The notes under the pieces are model-generated. The model did not search any database. It saw nothing but the letters and a program-made list of their open reading frames with translations, and was not told the DNA's origin. From Streptomyces barkulensis (lineage in GTDB: Bacteria; Actinomycetota; Actinomycetes; Streptomycetales; Streptomycetaceae), in the NCBI RefSeq assembly GCF_002843305.1, contig NZ_PGSG01000088.1, positions 1-64,000 on the forward strand: 64,000 nucleotides of DNA, written 5' to 3'. This document shows positions 7,557 through 15,946 of this stretch, piece by piece (the stretch's first letter is position 1; every line of letters starts with the position of its first letter). Both the position numbers and the translations under genes were made by a program.

Positions 7557-7976
7557 TCACTCCGCGCCGAGCAGCTTCAGCAGCTCGTGGCGGCCGAACA
7601 TCCGCGCCGTGTCGATGGCCGAGGGGTTGCCCGCGGCCGGGTCGGCGCCGGCCTCCAGCAGCAGCCGCACCATCTCCTGCTGGTCCTTGAAGACCGCGCC
7701 ACCGATGGGCGTCTGGCCGCGGTCGTTGACCCGGTTGGGGTCGGCGCCGCGCTCCAGCAGGGCGCGCACGGTGGGGGTGCGGCCGTAGTAGGCGGCGAGC
7801 ATCAGGATCGAGTCGCCCTTGTCGTTGGTCAGGTTGGCCGGTACGCCCGCGTCCACGTACGCCGCGAGGGTGTCCGTGTCGCCCTCCCGGGCGAGGTCGA
7901 AGACCTTGGCCGCGAGCTGGAGCACCTCCGGGTCGTGCGCGGGCTGGGAGGTCTCGGGGGTCGGGGCGTCGGACAT
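7557..7976 (-). CDS. ankyrin-repeat protein
   Basis: A 139-residue soluble protein built almost wholly of ankyrin repeats. Visible repeats are DTDTLAAYVDAGVPANLTND, KGDSILMLAAYYGRTPTV..LLERGADPN and RGQTPIGGAVFKDQQ..LLLEAGADP, then a C-terminal cap (IDTARMFGRHELLKLL). Ankyrin repeats bind other proteins; a specific partner cannot be named. The ATG at 7976 is preceded by GAGGAGGCACCCG, a good ribosome site. It is a single gene, with its promoter in the 150-base gap to the phosphatase gene stop. Confidence 0.88.
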   Translation of the reverse strand: MSDAPTPETSQPAHDPEVLQLAAKVFDLAREGDTDTLAAYVDAGVPANLTNDKGDSILMLAAYYGRTPTVRALLERGADPNRVNDRGQTPIGGAVFKDQQEMVRLLLEAGADPAAGNPSAIDTARMFGRHELLKLLGAE

Positions 7977-8129
7977 CGGGTGCCTCCTCGTCGTACCGTC
8001 TCGCCGCCACGGCGGCCGATCATGTTCAGATTACGTATGCCCGCTTTCCGGCCGTTGCCGCCGCGCTCCCGCCGCCGCGCTTCCGCCGCCGGACCCCCGC
8101 CGGCGTCCGCACCGCCGGGGGCCGGCCGT

Positions 8130-9401
8130 TCAGAGCTTGATGACCACCAGGGCCGCGTCGTCGGCGGTGCCCCGGTTCATGCCGAGGTCCTCCAGGAGGT
8201 TGTCGGCGATCTCCTCCGGGCCCAGGTCACGGTGCCGGGCCAGGCTCTCCGACAGCCGCTTCAGCCCGACGTCGATGGACTCCTCGCGGCGCTCGACCAG
8301 TCCGTCGGTGTAGAGGATGAGGGTCGAGCCCGGCACATAGGTGGTGATCGCCTGCGGCCGGTGCGAGGGCCTGCTCCGGGCGGCCAGGGGCACGTCGGTG
8401 GCCTGGTCCAGCAGCTCGGTGAAACCGTCCGGGTGGCACAGCATGGGCGGCAGGTGGCCGGCGCTGCTGTAGGTGAGCGTGTGCGTGTGGGTGTCGATGT
8501 CGAGCTTGACTGCGGTGGTGGCCAGCGCGCCGTCGAGGGAGCGTGCGTACAGGTCCAGGCCGTACAGGGCCTGCGCGGGGCCGTCGGCGACCCGCATGGC
8601 GGCGCTGAGGGCACTGCGCAGCTGCCCCATCACGCTGGCGGCCTCCAGGCCCCGGCCGACGACGTCGCCCACGGCCACGGCGAAGCGGTCCTCGCTGAGG
8701 TTGATCATGTCGTACCAGTCGCCGCACACGTTCAGCGAGCCCTGGGCGGGCCGGTAGCGCACGGCCGCGTTGCGGCGCTCCAGCGGCATGTGCGTCGGCA
8801 GCATGGCCTTCTGCAGGGTGAGGGCCACCTCGTGCTCACGGGCGTGCGCCTGCCGAAGCCGCTCGTTGTGCTCGTACAGCTCCCGCGCGCGGGCGTACAG
8901 CTCGGCCTCGGCGACCTTCCCGCCGACCGCCCGCAGACCGGTGCCGGCGCCGGCGCCGGTCAGGCTGGTGGGGTGGGCGAGACTGTCGCGCACGTACGCC
9001 GTGGCGTCCTCGACGCGGTTGACGATCAGGAGCACCGAGCCGTCCTCGCCGAGGAGGGGGGTGTTGACCGGGCTCCAGTACCGCTCCTCGTAACCGCCCT
9101 CGGCGCCGGGGCGGGGGATGTCGTACCGCTGGAGGACCATGGTGTCCGGTTTGCCCGTCTCCATCACGCGCCGGAACGAGGTGAGCAGGTTTCTGGGGCC
9201 GTCGGCGTCCGGGTCGTCCGGGTTGACGGGGAAGACGTCGAACAGGTGGCGGCCGATCAGCTCGCCGCGGGTGCGCCCGGTGATCTCCAGATAGGCCTGG
9301 TTGGCCTCCACGAAGACGAAATCCCGGTCCAGTACCGACAGGGGCGTGGGGGTGGCGTCGAACAGGGCGGCGTAGTCGATGCCGCCGCTCACCTCGCTCA
9401 T
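8130..9401 (-). CDS. PAS-domain PP2C (SpoIIE-type) Ser/Thr phosphatase
   Basis: A 423-residue signalling phosphatase. A PAS sensor (about 8-125, DATPTPLSVLDRDFVFVEAN..) is followed by a helical linker with likely coiled coil (about 150-190) and a C-terminal SpoIIE/PP2C domain (about 195-423). Metal-binding motifs are present: CGDWYD, AVGDVVGRG and the terminal DDAALVVIKL. Relatives dephosphorylate anti-anti-sigma factors in SigB-type partner-switching cascades; no sigma or anti-sigma gene adjoins here. I chose the ATG at 9401 because GAGGGGAGGGG lies just upstream; an in-frame ATG at 9452 sits eight bases after a GGGTAC box (9461-9466) and could serve a leaderless form. Confidence 0.87.
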   Translation of the reverse strand: MSEVSGGIDYAALFDATPTPLSVLDRDFVFVEANQAYLEITGRTRGELIGRHLFDVFPVNPDDPDADGPRNLLTSFRRVMETGKPDTMVLQRYDIPRPGAEGGYEERYWSPVNTPLLGEDGSVLLIVNRVEDATAYVRDSLAHPTSLTGAGAGTGLRAVGGKVAEAELYARARELYEHNERLRQAHAREHEVALTLQKAMLPTHMPLERRNAAVRYRPAQGSLNVCGDWYDMINLSEDRFAVAVGDVVGRGLEAASVMGQLRSALSAAMRVADGPAQALYGLDLYARSLDGALATTAVKLDIDTHTHTLTYSSAGHLPPMLCHPDGFTELLDQATDVPLAARSRPSHRPQAITTYVPGSTLILYTDGLVERREESIDVGLKRLSESLARHRDLGPEEIADNLLEDLGMNRGTADDAALVVIKL

Positions 9402-9759
9402 GGCCCCTCCCCTCTGCGTGGTGCCGGCCGGAGCCGGGGACCTCTTCGTCATGGTGGCACGTACCCTCTGCCGTCTCGAACACTACCGCGAGGCTTACGG
9501 GGGCAGCAGCCCGTGGACGGGGCGCCGGGGCCGCCTCCCGGCCGGGCGTACCGCGGACGGGTGGGCGGTCCGCTCGGTACGGAGAGGGGTGATTCGGCCG
9601 TTGAGCATATCTTTTGTGCGATTGTGCACCGCCTGGGCGGGTGTGTGCCGTACCGGATCGGCGAGGCACGACCGTACCCGATCATGGAAGGACGTGTGGC
9701 GGGTTCCACAGCGTCTCCACACCCCGCGGCCGCGCTTCGGGACCGCGCCCCGGCGGGCG
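9402..9759. other. intergenic region upstream of the PAS-PP2C gene
   Basis: About 360 bases separate the Eis-type gene's end from the phosphatase start, both on the minus strand. On the minus strand GTGTT and GGGTAC (9461-9466) are 12 bases apart, recalling the -35/-10 of SigB-group promoters, although the usual spacing is 14-16, so this is weak. An AT-richer patch near 9598-9630 (GAGCATATCTTTTGTGCGAT) is the other promoter candidate. I see no credible gene here. Confidence 0.3.
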
Positions 9760-11019
9760 TCAGAAGACGTCCGGCGCCCAGGGCCTGCGGCCCGTGCGCA
9801 GCAGGGCGTCCGCCAGGGCGGCCGCGCCCGGGCGCTCCTCGTCGAGCTGCCCCAGCTCCCGCAGCCGCGAGGCGGACTCGTCCCCCAGGTACATCGAGCT
9901 CAGCGCGCCCACCCCCATCGAGAGGTCGGCCGGGCGCGTGGTGGGGGCGCAGGTGGCGCCCTCGGGGGAGGCGTCCAGCAGGAAGCGTCCCCCGGCGATG
10001 CCCATCGGGTCCTCCAGCTCCAGCACCAGCGTGCCGGAGACCGGGTACGTACGGGCCCGGAGCAGCGCGGGGACGTCCAGCGGGCGCAGCCACAGGAAGT
10101 CCGCGTGGGAGGTGATCCGGGCGGCGCGCGGGTTCGGCAGCAGCCGGGGCATCAGGCAGTCGGGGGCGAGCCGGCGGCAGTGGACGGTGGCGACCCAGTC
10201 CATGGAGAGCAGGAAGTGCCACAGGGCCCGCTCGGCGGCCGCGTCGGCGGCGATCAGATCGCGGACGTGGGCGTTCAGGCGCGGCGCCTTGTTCTCCCAG
10301 TGGTCGTCGGCGGTGTACGTCAGCAGGCCCCGCACCCGGCCCGCGGCGTCGCGGTACACGGCGTGGGAGGCCTGGGTGAAGCCGCTGCCGGGCCAGTCGA
10401 TCGCGCCGGTGTTCAGCTTCCACCAGCGCTCGGTGCGGTCGGTCATGCCCTGCCGGTCGGGCAGCGCGCGCACCCGTTCGTGCAGCGCGGCGCCCAGGAC
10501 GCGCGCCCGGGCGGGCTCCACCAGATCGATCCGGGCGCCCTCCTCCCGCGGGCGTGACCAGCGCGGGTCCAGTCCGGCGCGGGCGGCGTCCACGGTCCAG
10601 TCGGTGGACCAGGTGGCCGGGCCGTAGCCGTAGCGGCCGTAGATCGGGTACTCGGCGGAGTCCAGCGTGGAGCAGACGTCCCCGCGCTCCCTGCCGTCGG
10701 CCAGCGCGTCGCGCATCATCCGCGTCAGCAGCCCGCGGCGGCGGTGGGTGGGCAGGACGGAGACGTTGGTGACGGCCAGGGAGTCCACCGCCGCGCCCCC
10801 GGGAACGGTCAGCCGCTGCGGCAGCGTGCGGAAGGTGGCGACGCAGCGGCCGTCCTCGAACGCCCCCCGGGTGCGGTCGAGTTCGATCGCGCCGCGCCGG
10901 GCGGCGAGCTCCTCGGCGGTGAGCTCCGCGGAGTGCAGGAAACCCGCTCGGAGGGCGCGCAGCCAGCCCGGGTACTCGTCCTCGGTGATGGTGCGGATGT
11001 CAGGGGCGTTCGAGTCCAT
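9760..11019 (-). CDS. eis: Eis-family GNAT N-acetyltransferase
   Basis: A 419-residue protein with the three-part Eis plan: an N-terminal GNAT domain with acetyl-CoA loop (TNVSVLPTHRRRGLLTRMM, about 85-102), a second GNAT-like domain, and a C-terminal sterol-carrier-like domain. The YGRYGYGPATW segment (about 127-137) corresponds to the part of mycobacterial Eis holding the catalytic tyrosine, and the chain ends in Phe, whose free carboxylate is the catalytic base in Eis. Family members acetylate aminoglycosides at several positions, and other amines; the native substrate here is unknown. TAACGT ends seven bases before the ATG with no Shine-Dalgarno sequence, so the mRNA is probably leaderless. 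Confidence 0.85.
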   Translation of the reverse strand: MDSNAPDIRTITEDEYPGWLRALRAGFLHSAELTAEELAARRGAIELDRTRGAFEDGRCVATFRTLPQRLTVPGGAAVDSLAVTNVSVLPTHRRRGLLTRMMRDALADGRERGDVCSTLDSAEYPIYGRYGYGPATWSTDWTVDAARAGLDPRWSRPREEGARIDLVEPARARVLGAALHERVRALPDRQGMTDRTERWWKLNTGAIDWPGSGFTQASHAVYRDAAGRVRGLLTYTADDHWENKAPRLNAHVRDLIAADAAAERALWHFLLSMDWVATVHCRRLAPDCLMPRLLPNPRAARITSHADFLWLRPLDVPALLRARTYPVSGTLVLELEDPMGIAGGRFLLDASPEGATCAPTTRPADLSMGVGALSSMYLGDESASRLRELGQLDEERPGAAALADALLRTGRRPWAPDVF

Positions 11020-11043
11020 GGCGGTTACGTTAGGGCCGCCGTA

Positions 11044-12069
11044 TCAGAACGTCGCGCGGATTTCCCCCACCCGCCGCCCCCCGCCCAGCAGCGGGGCGTC
11101 GCCTATCTCCGCCAGCACCGGGGACTCCACGCCCATCCGCGCCAGCGTCCGGGCCAGGACCGGGCCGAGCGCCCGCAGCCCGCCGTCGTCGATCTTGATC
11201 GCCAGCGCGCGGCCGTCGGGCAGGGCCACCGCCTGGACCGCCTCGGCGCCCACCTTCGCCAGCGTGCCCGGCACCCCGCGCATCAGGCGGGTGTCCTCGC
11301 GCCGGGCGCCCGCCACGTACTCGGGGTGGGCCCGCATGGCGTCGGCGACCCGGCGCTCGGGGGTGCCCGCCTCGGCCAGTACGAAGGAGCGGAAGGCGCG
11401 GGCCAGGCCGGTGAGGGAGATCGCCATCAGCGGGGCGCCGCAGCCGTCGGTGCCGGTGTGCGCGACCGGCTCGCCCGCCGCCGCCTCGATCCGCTCGCGC
11501 ACCAGCGTCTGGAGGGGGTGTCCGGGGTCGAGGTAGCCGGTGCCGGACCAGCCGCTGACCCGGCAGGCGGCGAGCATGGCGGTGTGCTTGCCCGAGCAGT
11601 TCATGGCGACGCGGGAGGGACGCGAGCCCGCCGCCAGGAACCGGTCGGCCTCCTCGCGGTCCAGCGGCAGGTCGGGCGGGCAGCCCAGATCGTCCTCGGT
11701 CAGCCCGTGCTCGGCGAGCATGGTGCGCACCAGTTCCAGGTGGAAGGGTTCGCCGGAGTGGCTGGCGGCGGCCAGCGCCAGCCGCTCGCCCGACAGCTCC
11801 AGGCCGGCGTGCAGCACGGCCGCCGCCTGCATCGGCTTGTTGGACGAGCGGGGGTAGACCGGCGCGGCCACCTCGCCCAGCGACCACTCCACGCCGCCGT
11901 CCGGCCCGAGCACCACCACCGAACCGCGGTGGCTGCCCTCGGTGAACCCCGAGCGCACGACCTCGGCGAGGACCGGGAGTTGCGCGCGGGGCGCTCCGGC
12001 GAGCGGTCCGGGCCGCTCGCCGGGAGCGGGGGCGGGGACGTTCGCTGGCGGGGTGGTGCTGGCGGACAT
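11044..12069 (-). CDS. asparaginase (PF06089 type)
   Basis: A 341-residue protein of the actinobacterial and rhizobial L-asparaginase family that is unrelated to the bacterial type I/II enzymes. Family landmarks are RSGFTEGSHRGSVVVL (about 39-54), PRSSNKPMQAAA (about 73-84, with the Ser-Lys pair proposed to be catalytic), NCSGKHTAML (about 156-165) and HTGTDGCGAP (about 204-213). It would hydrolyse L-asparagine to aspartate and ammonia in the cytoplasm, as no signal peptide is present. The first 28 residues are a Pro-rich extension. The ATG at 12069 has AGGGAAGG upstream. It precedes the Eis-type gene by 24 bases on the same strand. Confidence 0.83.
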   Translation of the reverse strand: MSASTTPPANVPAPAPGERPGPLAGAPRAQLPVLAEVVRSGFTEGSHRGSVVVLGPDGGVEWSLGEVAAPVYPRSSNKPMQAAAVLHAGLELSGERLALAAASHSGEPFHLELVRTMLAEHGLTEDDLGCPPDLPLDREEADRFLAAGSRPSRVAMNCSGKHTAMLAACRVSGWSGTGYLDPGHPLQTLVRERIEAAAGEPVAHTGTDGCGAPLMAISLTGLARAFRSFVLAEAGTPERRVADAMRAHPEYVAGARREDTRLMRGVPGTLAKVGAEAVQAVALPDGRALAIKIDDGGLRALGPVLARTLARMGVESPVLAEIGDAPLLGGGRRVGEIRATF

Positions 12070-12113
12070 GGGCGGCCTTCCCTGGGTGTAGGGGAGGACG
12101 ACCGCCCCCGGGG

Positions 12114-12818
12114 TCAGGGCAGCAGGTCGTCCACGTGTGCTTCGCCCTCACGGTACCTGCGCGCGATCTCGGCGCTGCACCCGTTCGCCGTCCGCTGGAG
12201 CGCCCGGCGGCGCCGGGAGATCCGGTGCTCGTGCCCGCCCAGCCGCGCCATGGCGGCGTGCAGCTCGGCGTCGGTGCGGGCGCCGAGGTCGGACAGCTCC
12301 ACCTCGGCGAGCACCTCCTCGGCCAGCCGCCGGTACTCCTCGCTGCGCGGGGTGCGCAGCGTCACATGGCGGGCAGAGCGCGCGGGCCCCCGGCCGGGCG
12401 GGGGGGAGTCGGCGAGGATCTCCGCCAGCCGGTCGATCAGGGGGACGTCCGCCGCGCTGCGGCGGGCCAGTTCGGCGCGGAGGATGTCGACGCGGCCCTG
12501 GATCAGCCGCCGCACGTAGCTGAGGTCGGCCTCCTCCTGCTGTGCCTGGCGGCGCAGCTCGCGCAGCTGGGGCAGGCGCAGACCGGTCAGCTCGGGAGGC
12601 CCGGCGTCGTGCGGGACCGCGGGGGGCGCCCCGCCCGCGCCGGTGGCGCCACCGGTGTCGGCCCCCGTTCCCGCCGGAGCGGTCTCCGCGGCGCCCGCCG
12701 GGGCGGCTGAGCCGGTCGTGGAGCCGACCGTGGAGTCGGTCGTGGAGGTGGTCGTGGAGGCGGCCCCGCGGGCCGCCGGTACGGCTCCGGGCGTCCGCCC
12801 GGTTCCGGCAGTGCTCAT
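12114..12818 (-). CDS. rsiG: RsiG, c-di-GMP-binding anti-sigma factor for WhiG
   Basis: A 234-residue protein with a low-complexity Ala/Gly/Thr-rich N-terminus (1-70) and a helical C-terminal part. Two copies of the c-di-GMP-binding pattern E(X)3S(X)2R(X)3Q(X)3D known from RsiG are present: E96-S100-R103-Q107-D111 exactly, and E197-S201-R204-Q208 with Asn212 in place of the final Asp. In S. venezuelae this antiparallel coiled coil binds c-di-GMP and then holds the sporulation sigma factor WhiG inactive, which times sporulation. The ATG at 12818 is taken because the protein reads naturally from there; another in-frame ATG lies six codons upstream. whiG is not in the window. It is divergent from dtd. 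Confidence 0.85.
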   Translation of the reverse strand: MSTAGTGRTPGAVPAARGAASTTTSTTDSTVGSTTGSAAPAGAAETAPAGTGADTGGATGAGGAPPAVPHDAGPPELTGLRLPQLRELRRQAQQEEADLSYVRRLIQGRVDILRAELARRSAADVPLIDRLAEILADSPPPGRGPARSARHVTLRTPRSEEYRRLAEEVLAEVELSDLGARTDAELHAAMARLGGHEHRISRRRRALQRTANGCSAEIARRYREGEAHVDDLLP

Positions 12819-12909
12819 CTTCTGTGTGCCCCTCATCCCCTTCGCCGTGGACCACAACGCGGTGCCACGGCCCGTCACGGATACGCCGCAGGCCACCGCG
12901 CGCACCGTG

Positions 12910-12947
12910 CTGCACGCATCGTGCCACCGCGGGCACCCTGCGTGCAG
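12910..12947. promoter_or_regulatory. interrupted inverted repeat between rsiG and dtd
   Basis: Outer arms CTGCACGCA (12910-12918) and TGCGTGCAG (12939-12947) enclose inner arms GTGCC (12921-12925) and GGCAC (12932-12936) with symmetrical two-base gaps. It sits about 92 bases upstream of rsiG and 62 upstream of dtd in the divergent promoter region, so it may be an operator or a 5'-UTR hairpin. Confidence 0.6.
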
Positions 12948-13008
12948 TCCGGGCCACCCGTCCGGCGGCGGTCGGCGGGCGCACGACCGGGGCGGCATGA
13001 TGGTCGGC

Positions 13009-13434
13009 ATGCGAGCTGTGGTGCAGAGGGTCAGTGGCGCGAAGGTCGTCGTCGCGGGGGAGAGCGTCGGCGAGATCACCGGGGAGGGGCTGTGCGTGCT
13101 GGTCGGGGTGACCCACGACGACACCCCCGAGAAGGCCGACCGGCTCGCGCGCAAACTGTGGGGCCTGCGGATCCTGGAGGACGAGAGGTCCTGCTCGGAC
13201 ACCGGCGCCCCCCTGCTGGTCGTCAGCCAGTTCACCCTCTACGGCGACGCGCGCAAGGGGCGCCGCCCCACCTGGCAGGCCGCCGCCCCCGGCCCGGTGG
13301 CCGAGCCCCTGGTCGACGAGGTGTGCGCCAGGCTGCGGGCGCTGGGCGCGCGGGTGGAGACGGGCCGCTTCGGGGCGAAGATGGAGGTCTCGCTCACCAA
13401 CGACGGCCCGTTCACGGTGCTGCTGGAGGTCTGA
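13009..13434 (+). CDS. dtd: D-aminoacyl-tRNA deacylase
   Basis: The 141-residue length and sequence are those of DTD, the homodimeric enzyme that removes D-amino acids (and glycine mischarged on tRNA-Ala) from tRNAs. The N-terminus MRAVVQRVSGAKV is diagnostic, as are the active-site motif VSQFTLYGD and the C-terminal NDGPFTVLLE holding the Gly-cis-Pro pair that enforces chirality. I chose the ATG at 13009 because it matches the family's N-terminus; no strong Shine-Dalgarno sequence is seen, and CATGAT eight bases upstream may serve a leaderless transcript. A long hairpin terminator follows. Confidence 0.95.
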   Translation: MRAVVQRVSGAKVVVAGESVGEITGEGLCVLVGVTHDDTPEKADRLARKLWGLRILEDERSCSDTGAPLLVVSQFTLYGDARKGRRPTWQAAAPGPVAEPLVDEVCARLRALGARVETGRFGAKMEVSLTNDGPFTVLLEV

Positions 13435-13438
13435 GGCG

Positions 13439-13472
13439 GTGTCCTCCGGGCCCGCGCCGGCCCGGAGGACAC
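13439..13472. terminator. bidirectional hairpin terminator
   Basis: A perfect 14-bp stem (13439-13452 with 13459-13472) with loop CGCGCC lies five bases after the dtd stop, between dtd and the convergently transcribed sugar ABC operon. Confidence 0.8.
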
Positions 13473-13539
13473 GCCCCCGGGCCCCTGCCGCCCCCCGTAT
13501 CGGCGACAGGGACCGCTCACGGCCCCCCGTCTTCCGCGG

Positions 13540-14523
13540 TCACTTCACCGACCCCGCCATGACGCCCTGCACGAAGTGCTTCTGGAAGGCGAAGAACACC
13601 ACCAGCGGAACGGCCAGCGACAGGAAGGCGCCGGGCGCGAGGATCTCGATGTTGCTGCCGAACTGCCGCATCTCCGACTGGAGCGCGACGGTCAGCGGCT
13701 GCGAGTCGCTGTCGGCGAAGATCAGCGCGACCAGCATGTCGTTCCACACCCACAGGAACTGGAAGATGGCCAGGCTCGCGATCGCGGGCCTGCCCACGGG
13801 CAGGACGAGCCGGACGAAGATCCGCCACTCCCCGCCGCCGTCCATCCGCGCGGCCTCCAGCATCTCCCGCGGGATCTCCGCGAAGTAGTTGCGCAGCAGG
13901 AAGACCGCGAACGGCAGCCCGTATGCGACGTGGAAGAGGACCACACCCGGGATCGTGCCGAACAGCCCGACCGCGCCCAGCATCTTCGCCACCGGCAGCA
14001 GACCGACCTGGACCGGCACCACCAGCAGTCCGACGACCACCAGGAAGATCCAGTCGCGGCCGGGGAACTCCAGCCAGGCGAAGGCGTATCCGGCCAGCGC
14101 GGCGACCACCACCACGGCGACGGTGGTGGGCACCGAGATCAGCACGGTGTTCCAGAACGCCTGGGTGATGCCGGAATCCGCCAGCAGGGCCGTGTAGTTG
14201 TCGACCGACAGCTGGCCCGGCTCGGTCAGCGCCGTCCACCAGCCGCTGGCGGAGTTGGCCTCCTCCGACCGCAGCGAGGACAGGAACAGCCCCAGTGCGG
14301 GGGTGATCCACACCAGCGCGGTGACGACGAGGAAGACCTGGACCGCGGTCCTGCCCAGCAGGGAGCCGATCCGCGCGCCGGCGGGCCGCCGCGCCCGCCC
14401 CGCGCCCCGGGGGTGGTGCCCGGCTCCCGCGGCTGCCGCCGCAGCCGCGGGAGCCGGAGCCTGTGCGGCCGCTCCCTTCCCGGCGGGCTTCCCGGCCGGG
14501 CCGTCGACGGTGCCGTGGGTCAT
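13540..14523 (-). CDS. carbohydrate ABC transporter permease, MalG type
   Basis: A 327-residue inner-membrane permease of the CUT1 sugar ABC family. A Pro/Ala-rich cytoplasmic N-terminus (about 1-55) precedes six predicted helices. The EAA loop, which docks the ATPase, reads EAARMDGGGEWRIFVRLVLP (about 225-244). It pairs with the MalF-type gene upstream, overlapping it by ATGA, so the two are translationally coupled. No ATPase gene is in the operon; in Streptomyces such transporters share the global ATPase MsiK, encoded elsewhere. With the neighbouring glucosidase the substrate is probably an alpha-glucoside. Confidence 0.9.
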   Translation of the reverse strand: MTHGTVDGPAGKPAGKGAAAQAPAPAAAAAAAGAGHHPRGAGRARRPAGARIGSLLGRTAVQVFLVVTALVWITPALGLFLSSLRSEEANSASGWWTALTEPGQLSVDNYTALLADSGITQAFWNTVLISVPTTVAVVVVAALAGYAFAWLEFPGRDWIFLVVVGLLVVPVQVGLLPVAKMLGAVGLFGTIPGVVLFHVAYGLPFAVFLLRNYFAEIPREMLEAARMDGGGEWRIFVRLVLPVGRPAIASLAIFQFLWVWNDMLVALIFADSDSQPLTVALQSEMRQFGSNIEILAPGAFLSLAVPLVVFFAFQKHFVQGVMAGSVK

Positions 14524-15932
14524 GACTGGCTCCTGCGGAAGCGTCGGATGTTGAAGACCATGGCCGGGACCACCAGGAGCAGCAGCAGGACGCCGATGGC
14601 GCTGCCCAGTCCCTGGTTGTTGCCGCCGCCGAAGGACACCAGCCACATCTGCATGGCCAGCACGTTGGCGTCCTGGAGCACCGGGCCCGGGGCGATGATG
14701 TAGACGAGGTCGAAGACCTTCATCACATTGATCACCAGCGTCACGAAGACCACGGTCAGCACGGGCGCGAGCAGCGGCACGGTGATCCTGCGGAAGATCT
14801 GCCACTCGTTCGCGCCGTCCATCCGCGCGGCCTCCAGCACGTCCCGGGGCATCGCGGCCAGTCCGGCGCCGATCAGCACCATCGAGAAGCCGGTCCAGAT
14901 CCACAGGTAGGCGCCGATGATCGCCGGGGTCACCAGGGCGGGACCGAGCCAGGAGATCCCGCCGTAGGGCTCGGCGAAGTTGGACGCCGGCAGCCGCAGG
15001 GCGTACGGGCCGCCGTCCAGGCCGGTGATGCGGAACGAGCCGTCGGCGGCGGTGGTGGTCTCGCCCACCGCCTTCCCGTCGCGCACCGCCTGGACGGTCA
15101 TGCCGGGCAGGCCGCGCTCGCCGGAGTCGATCCGGCCCGGCTCGCCGCCCCCGCCGGGGGTGAAGTCCAGGTGGACGGTGCCGGCGAGCGAGCCGTCCCC
15201 GGCGCCGGAGGTGCCTTCGGGCGCGGTGGCGGGCTCGGCGTCGGAGGGCACCTCCTTGGGGGGCACGCCGACGACGCCGAGCGAGACGGTGCGGCCGGGC
15301 GTCAGGTCCGCGGCGGTGCCGTAGGAGCCGTCCTCGCCCTTGGTCAGCGGGGTCTCGCCGGCGTCCTCCCTGCCCCGGGCGCCGGGGTAGGCGGGGCGGT
15401 CGGCGAAGACATCGTGGACGCCGACGGCGACGGCGTTGAGGACGCCGCGGTCGGGGTCCTGCTCGTAGGTGATGCGGAAGATGATCCCGGCGGCGAGGAA
15501 GGAGATCGCCATCGGCATGAACATCAGCAGCTTGAACGCGGTGGCCCAGCGCACCTTCTCGGTGAGCACGGCCAGGATCAGGCCCAGGCCGGTCAGCAGG
15601 GCCGGGGCGACCACGACCCAGATCGCGGTGTTGCGGACCGCCTTGAGCGTGGTCGGGTCGCTGAACATCTCGACGTAGTTGTCCGCGCCGACGAAACGGG
15701 TGCCGGAGGCGTCGAAGAGACTGCGGCCGACGGAGAACAGGATCGGGTAGGCGACCAGCGCGCCGAGCAGCAGCAGCGCGGGCAGCAGGAAGGCGGCGGC
15801 GACGAGCCTGCGGCGGCGCGCCGCGCGCCTGCGGGGGTCGTCGCCCCGGGCGGGCGCCCCCCGCGAGGGGGAGGCGCCGGCCGGGGCGCCGCCCGCTTTC
15901 GCGGGCGGCACGGCGGATGCTTCGGCGGACAT
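14520..15932 (-). CDS. carbohydrate ABC transporter permease, MalF type, with large extracellular insert
   Basis: A 470-residue permease, much longer than the roughly 300 residues usual for MalF-type subunits. The extra length is a hydrophilic insertion of about 150 residues after the third predicted helix (about 150-305), ending in a segment LPGMTVQAVRDGKAVG then TTTAADGSFRITGLDGGPYA that looks like a carboxypeptidase-regulatory/SdrD-like beta-sandwich. The EAA loop EAARMDGANEWQIFRRITVP follows in the C-terminal half. The start ATG at 15932 has AGAGG upstream. It lies between the binding-protein gene (14 bases upstream) and the MalG-type gene (ATGA overlap). Confidence 0.88.
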   Translation of the reverse strand: MSAEASAVPPAKAGGAPAGASPSRGAPARGDDPRRRAARRRRLVAAAFLLPALLLLGALVAYPILFSVGRSLFDASGTRFVGADNYVEMFSDPTTLKAVRNTAIWVVVAPALLTGLGLILAVLTEKVRWATAFKLLMFMPMAISFLAAGIIFRITYEQDPDRGVLNAVAVGVHDVFADRPAYPGARGREDAGETPLTKGEDGSYGTAADLTPGRTVSLGVVGVPPKEVPSDAEPATAPEGTSGAGDGSLAGTVHLDFTPGGGGEPGRIDSGERGLPGMTVQAVRDGKAVGETTTAADGSFRITGLDGGPYALRLPASNFAEPYGGISWLGPALVTPAIIGAYLWIWTGFSMVLIGAGLAAMPRDVLEAARMDGANEWQIFRRITVPLLAPVLTVVFVTLVINVMKVFDLVYIIAPGPVLQDANVLAMQMWLVSFGGGNNQGLGSAIGVLLLLLVVPAMVFNIRRFRRSQS

Positions 15933-15946
15933 CGGTGCCTCTCGCC

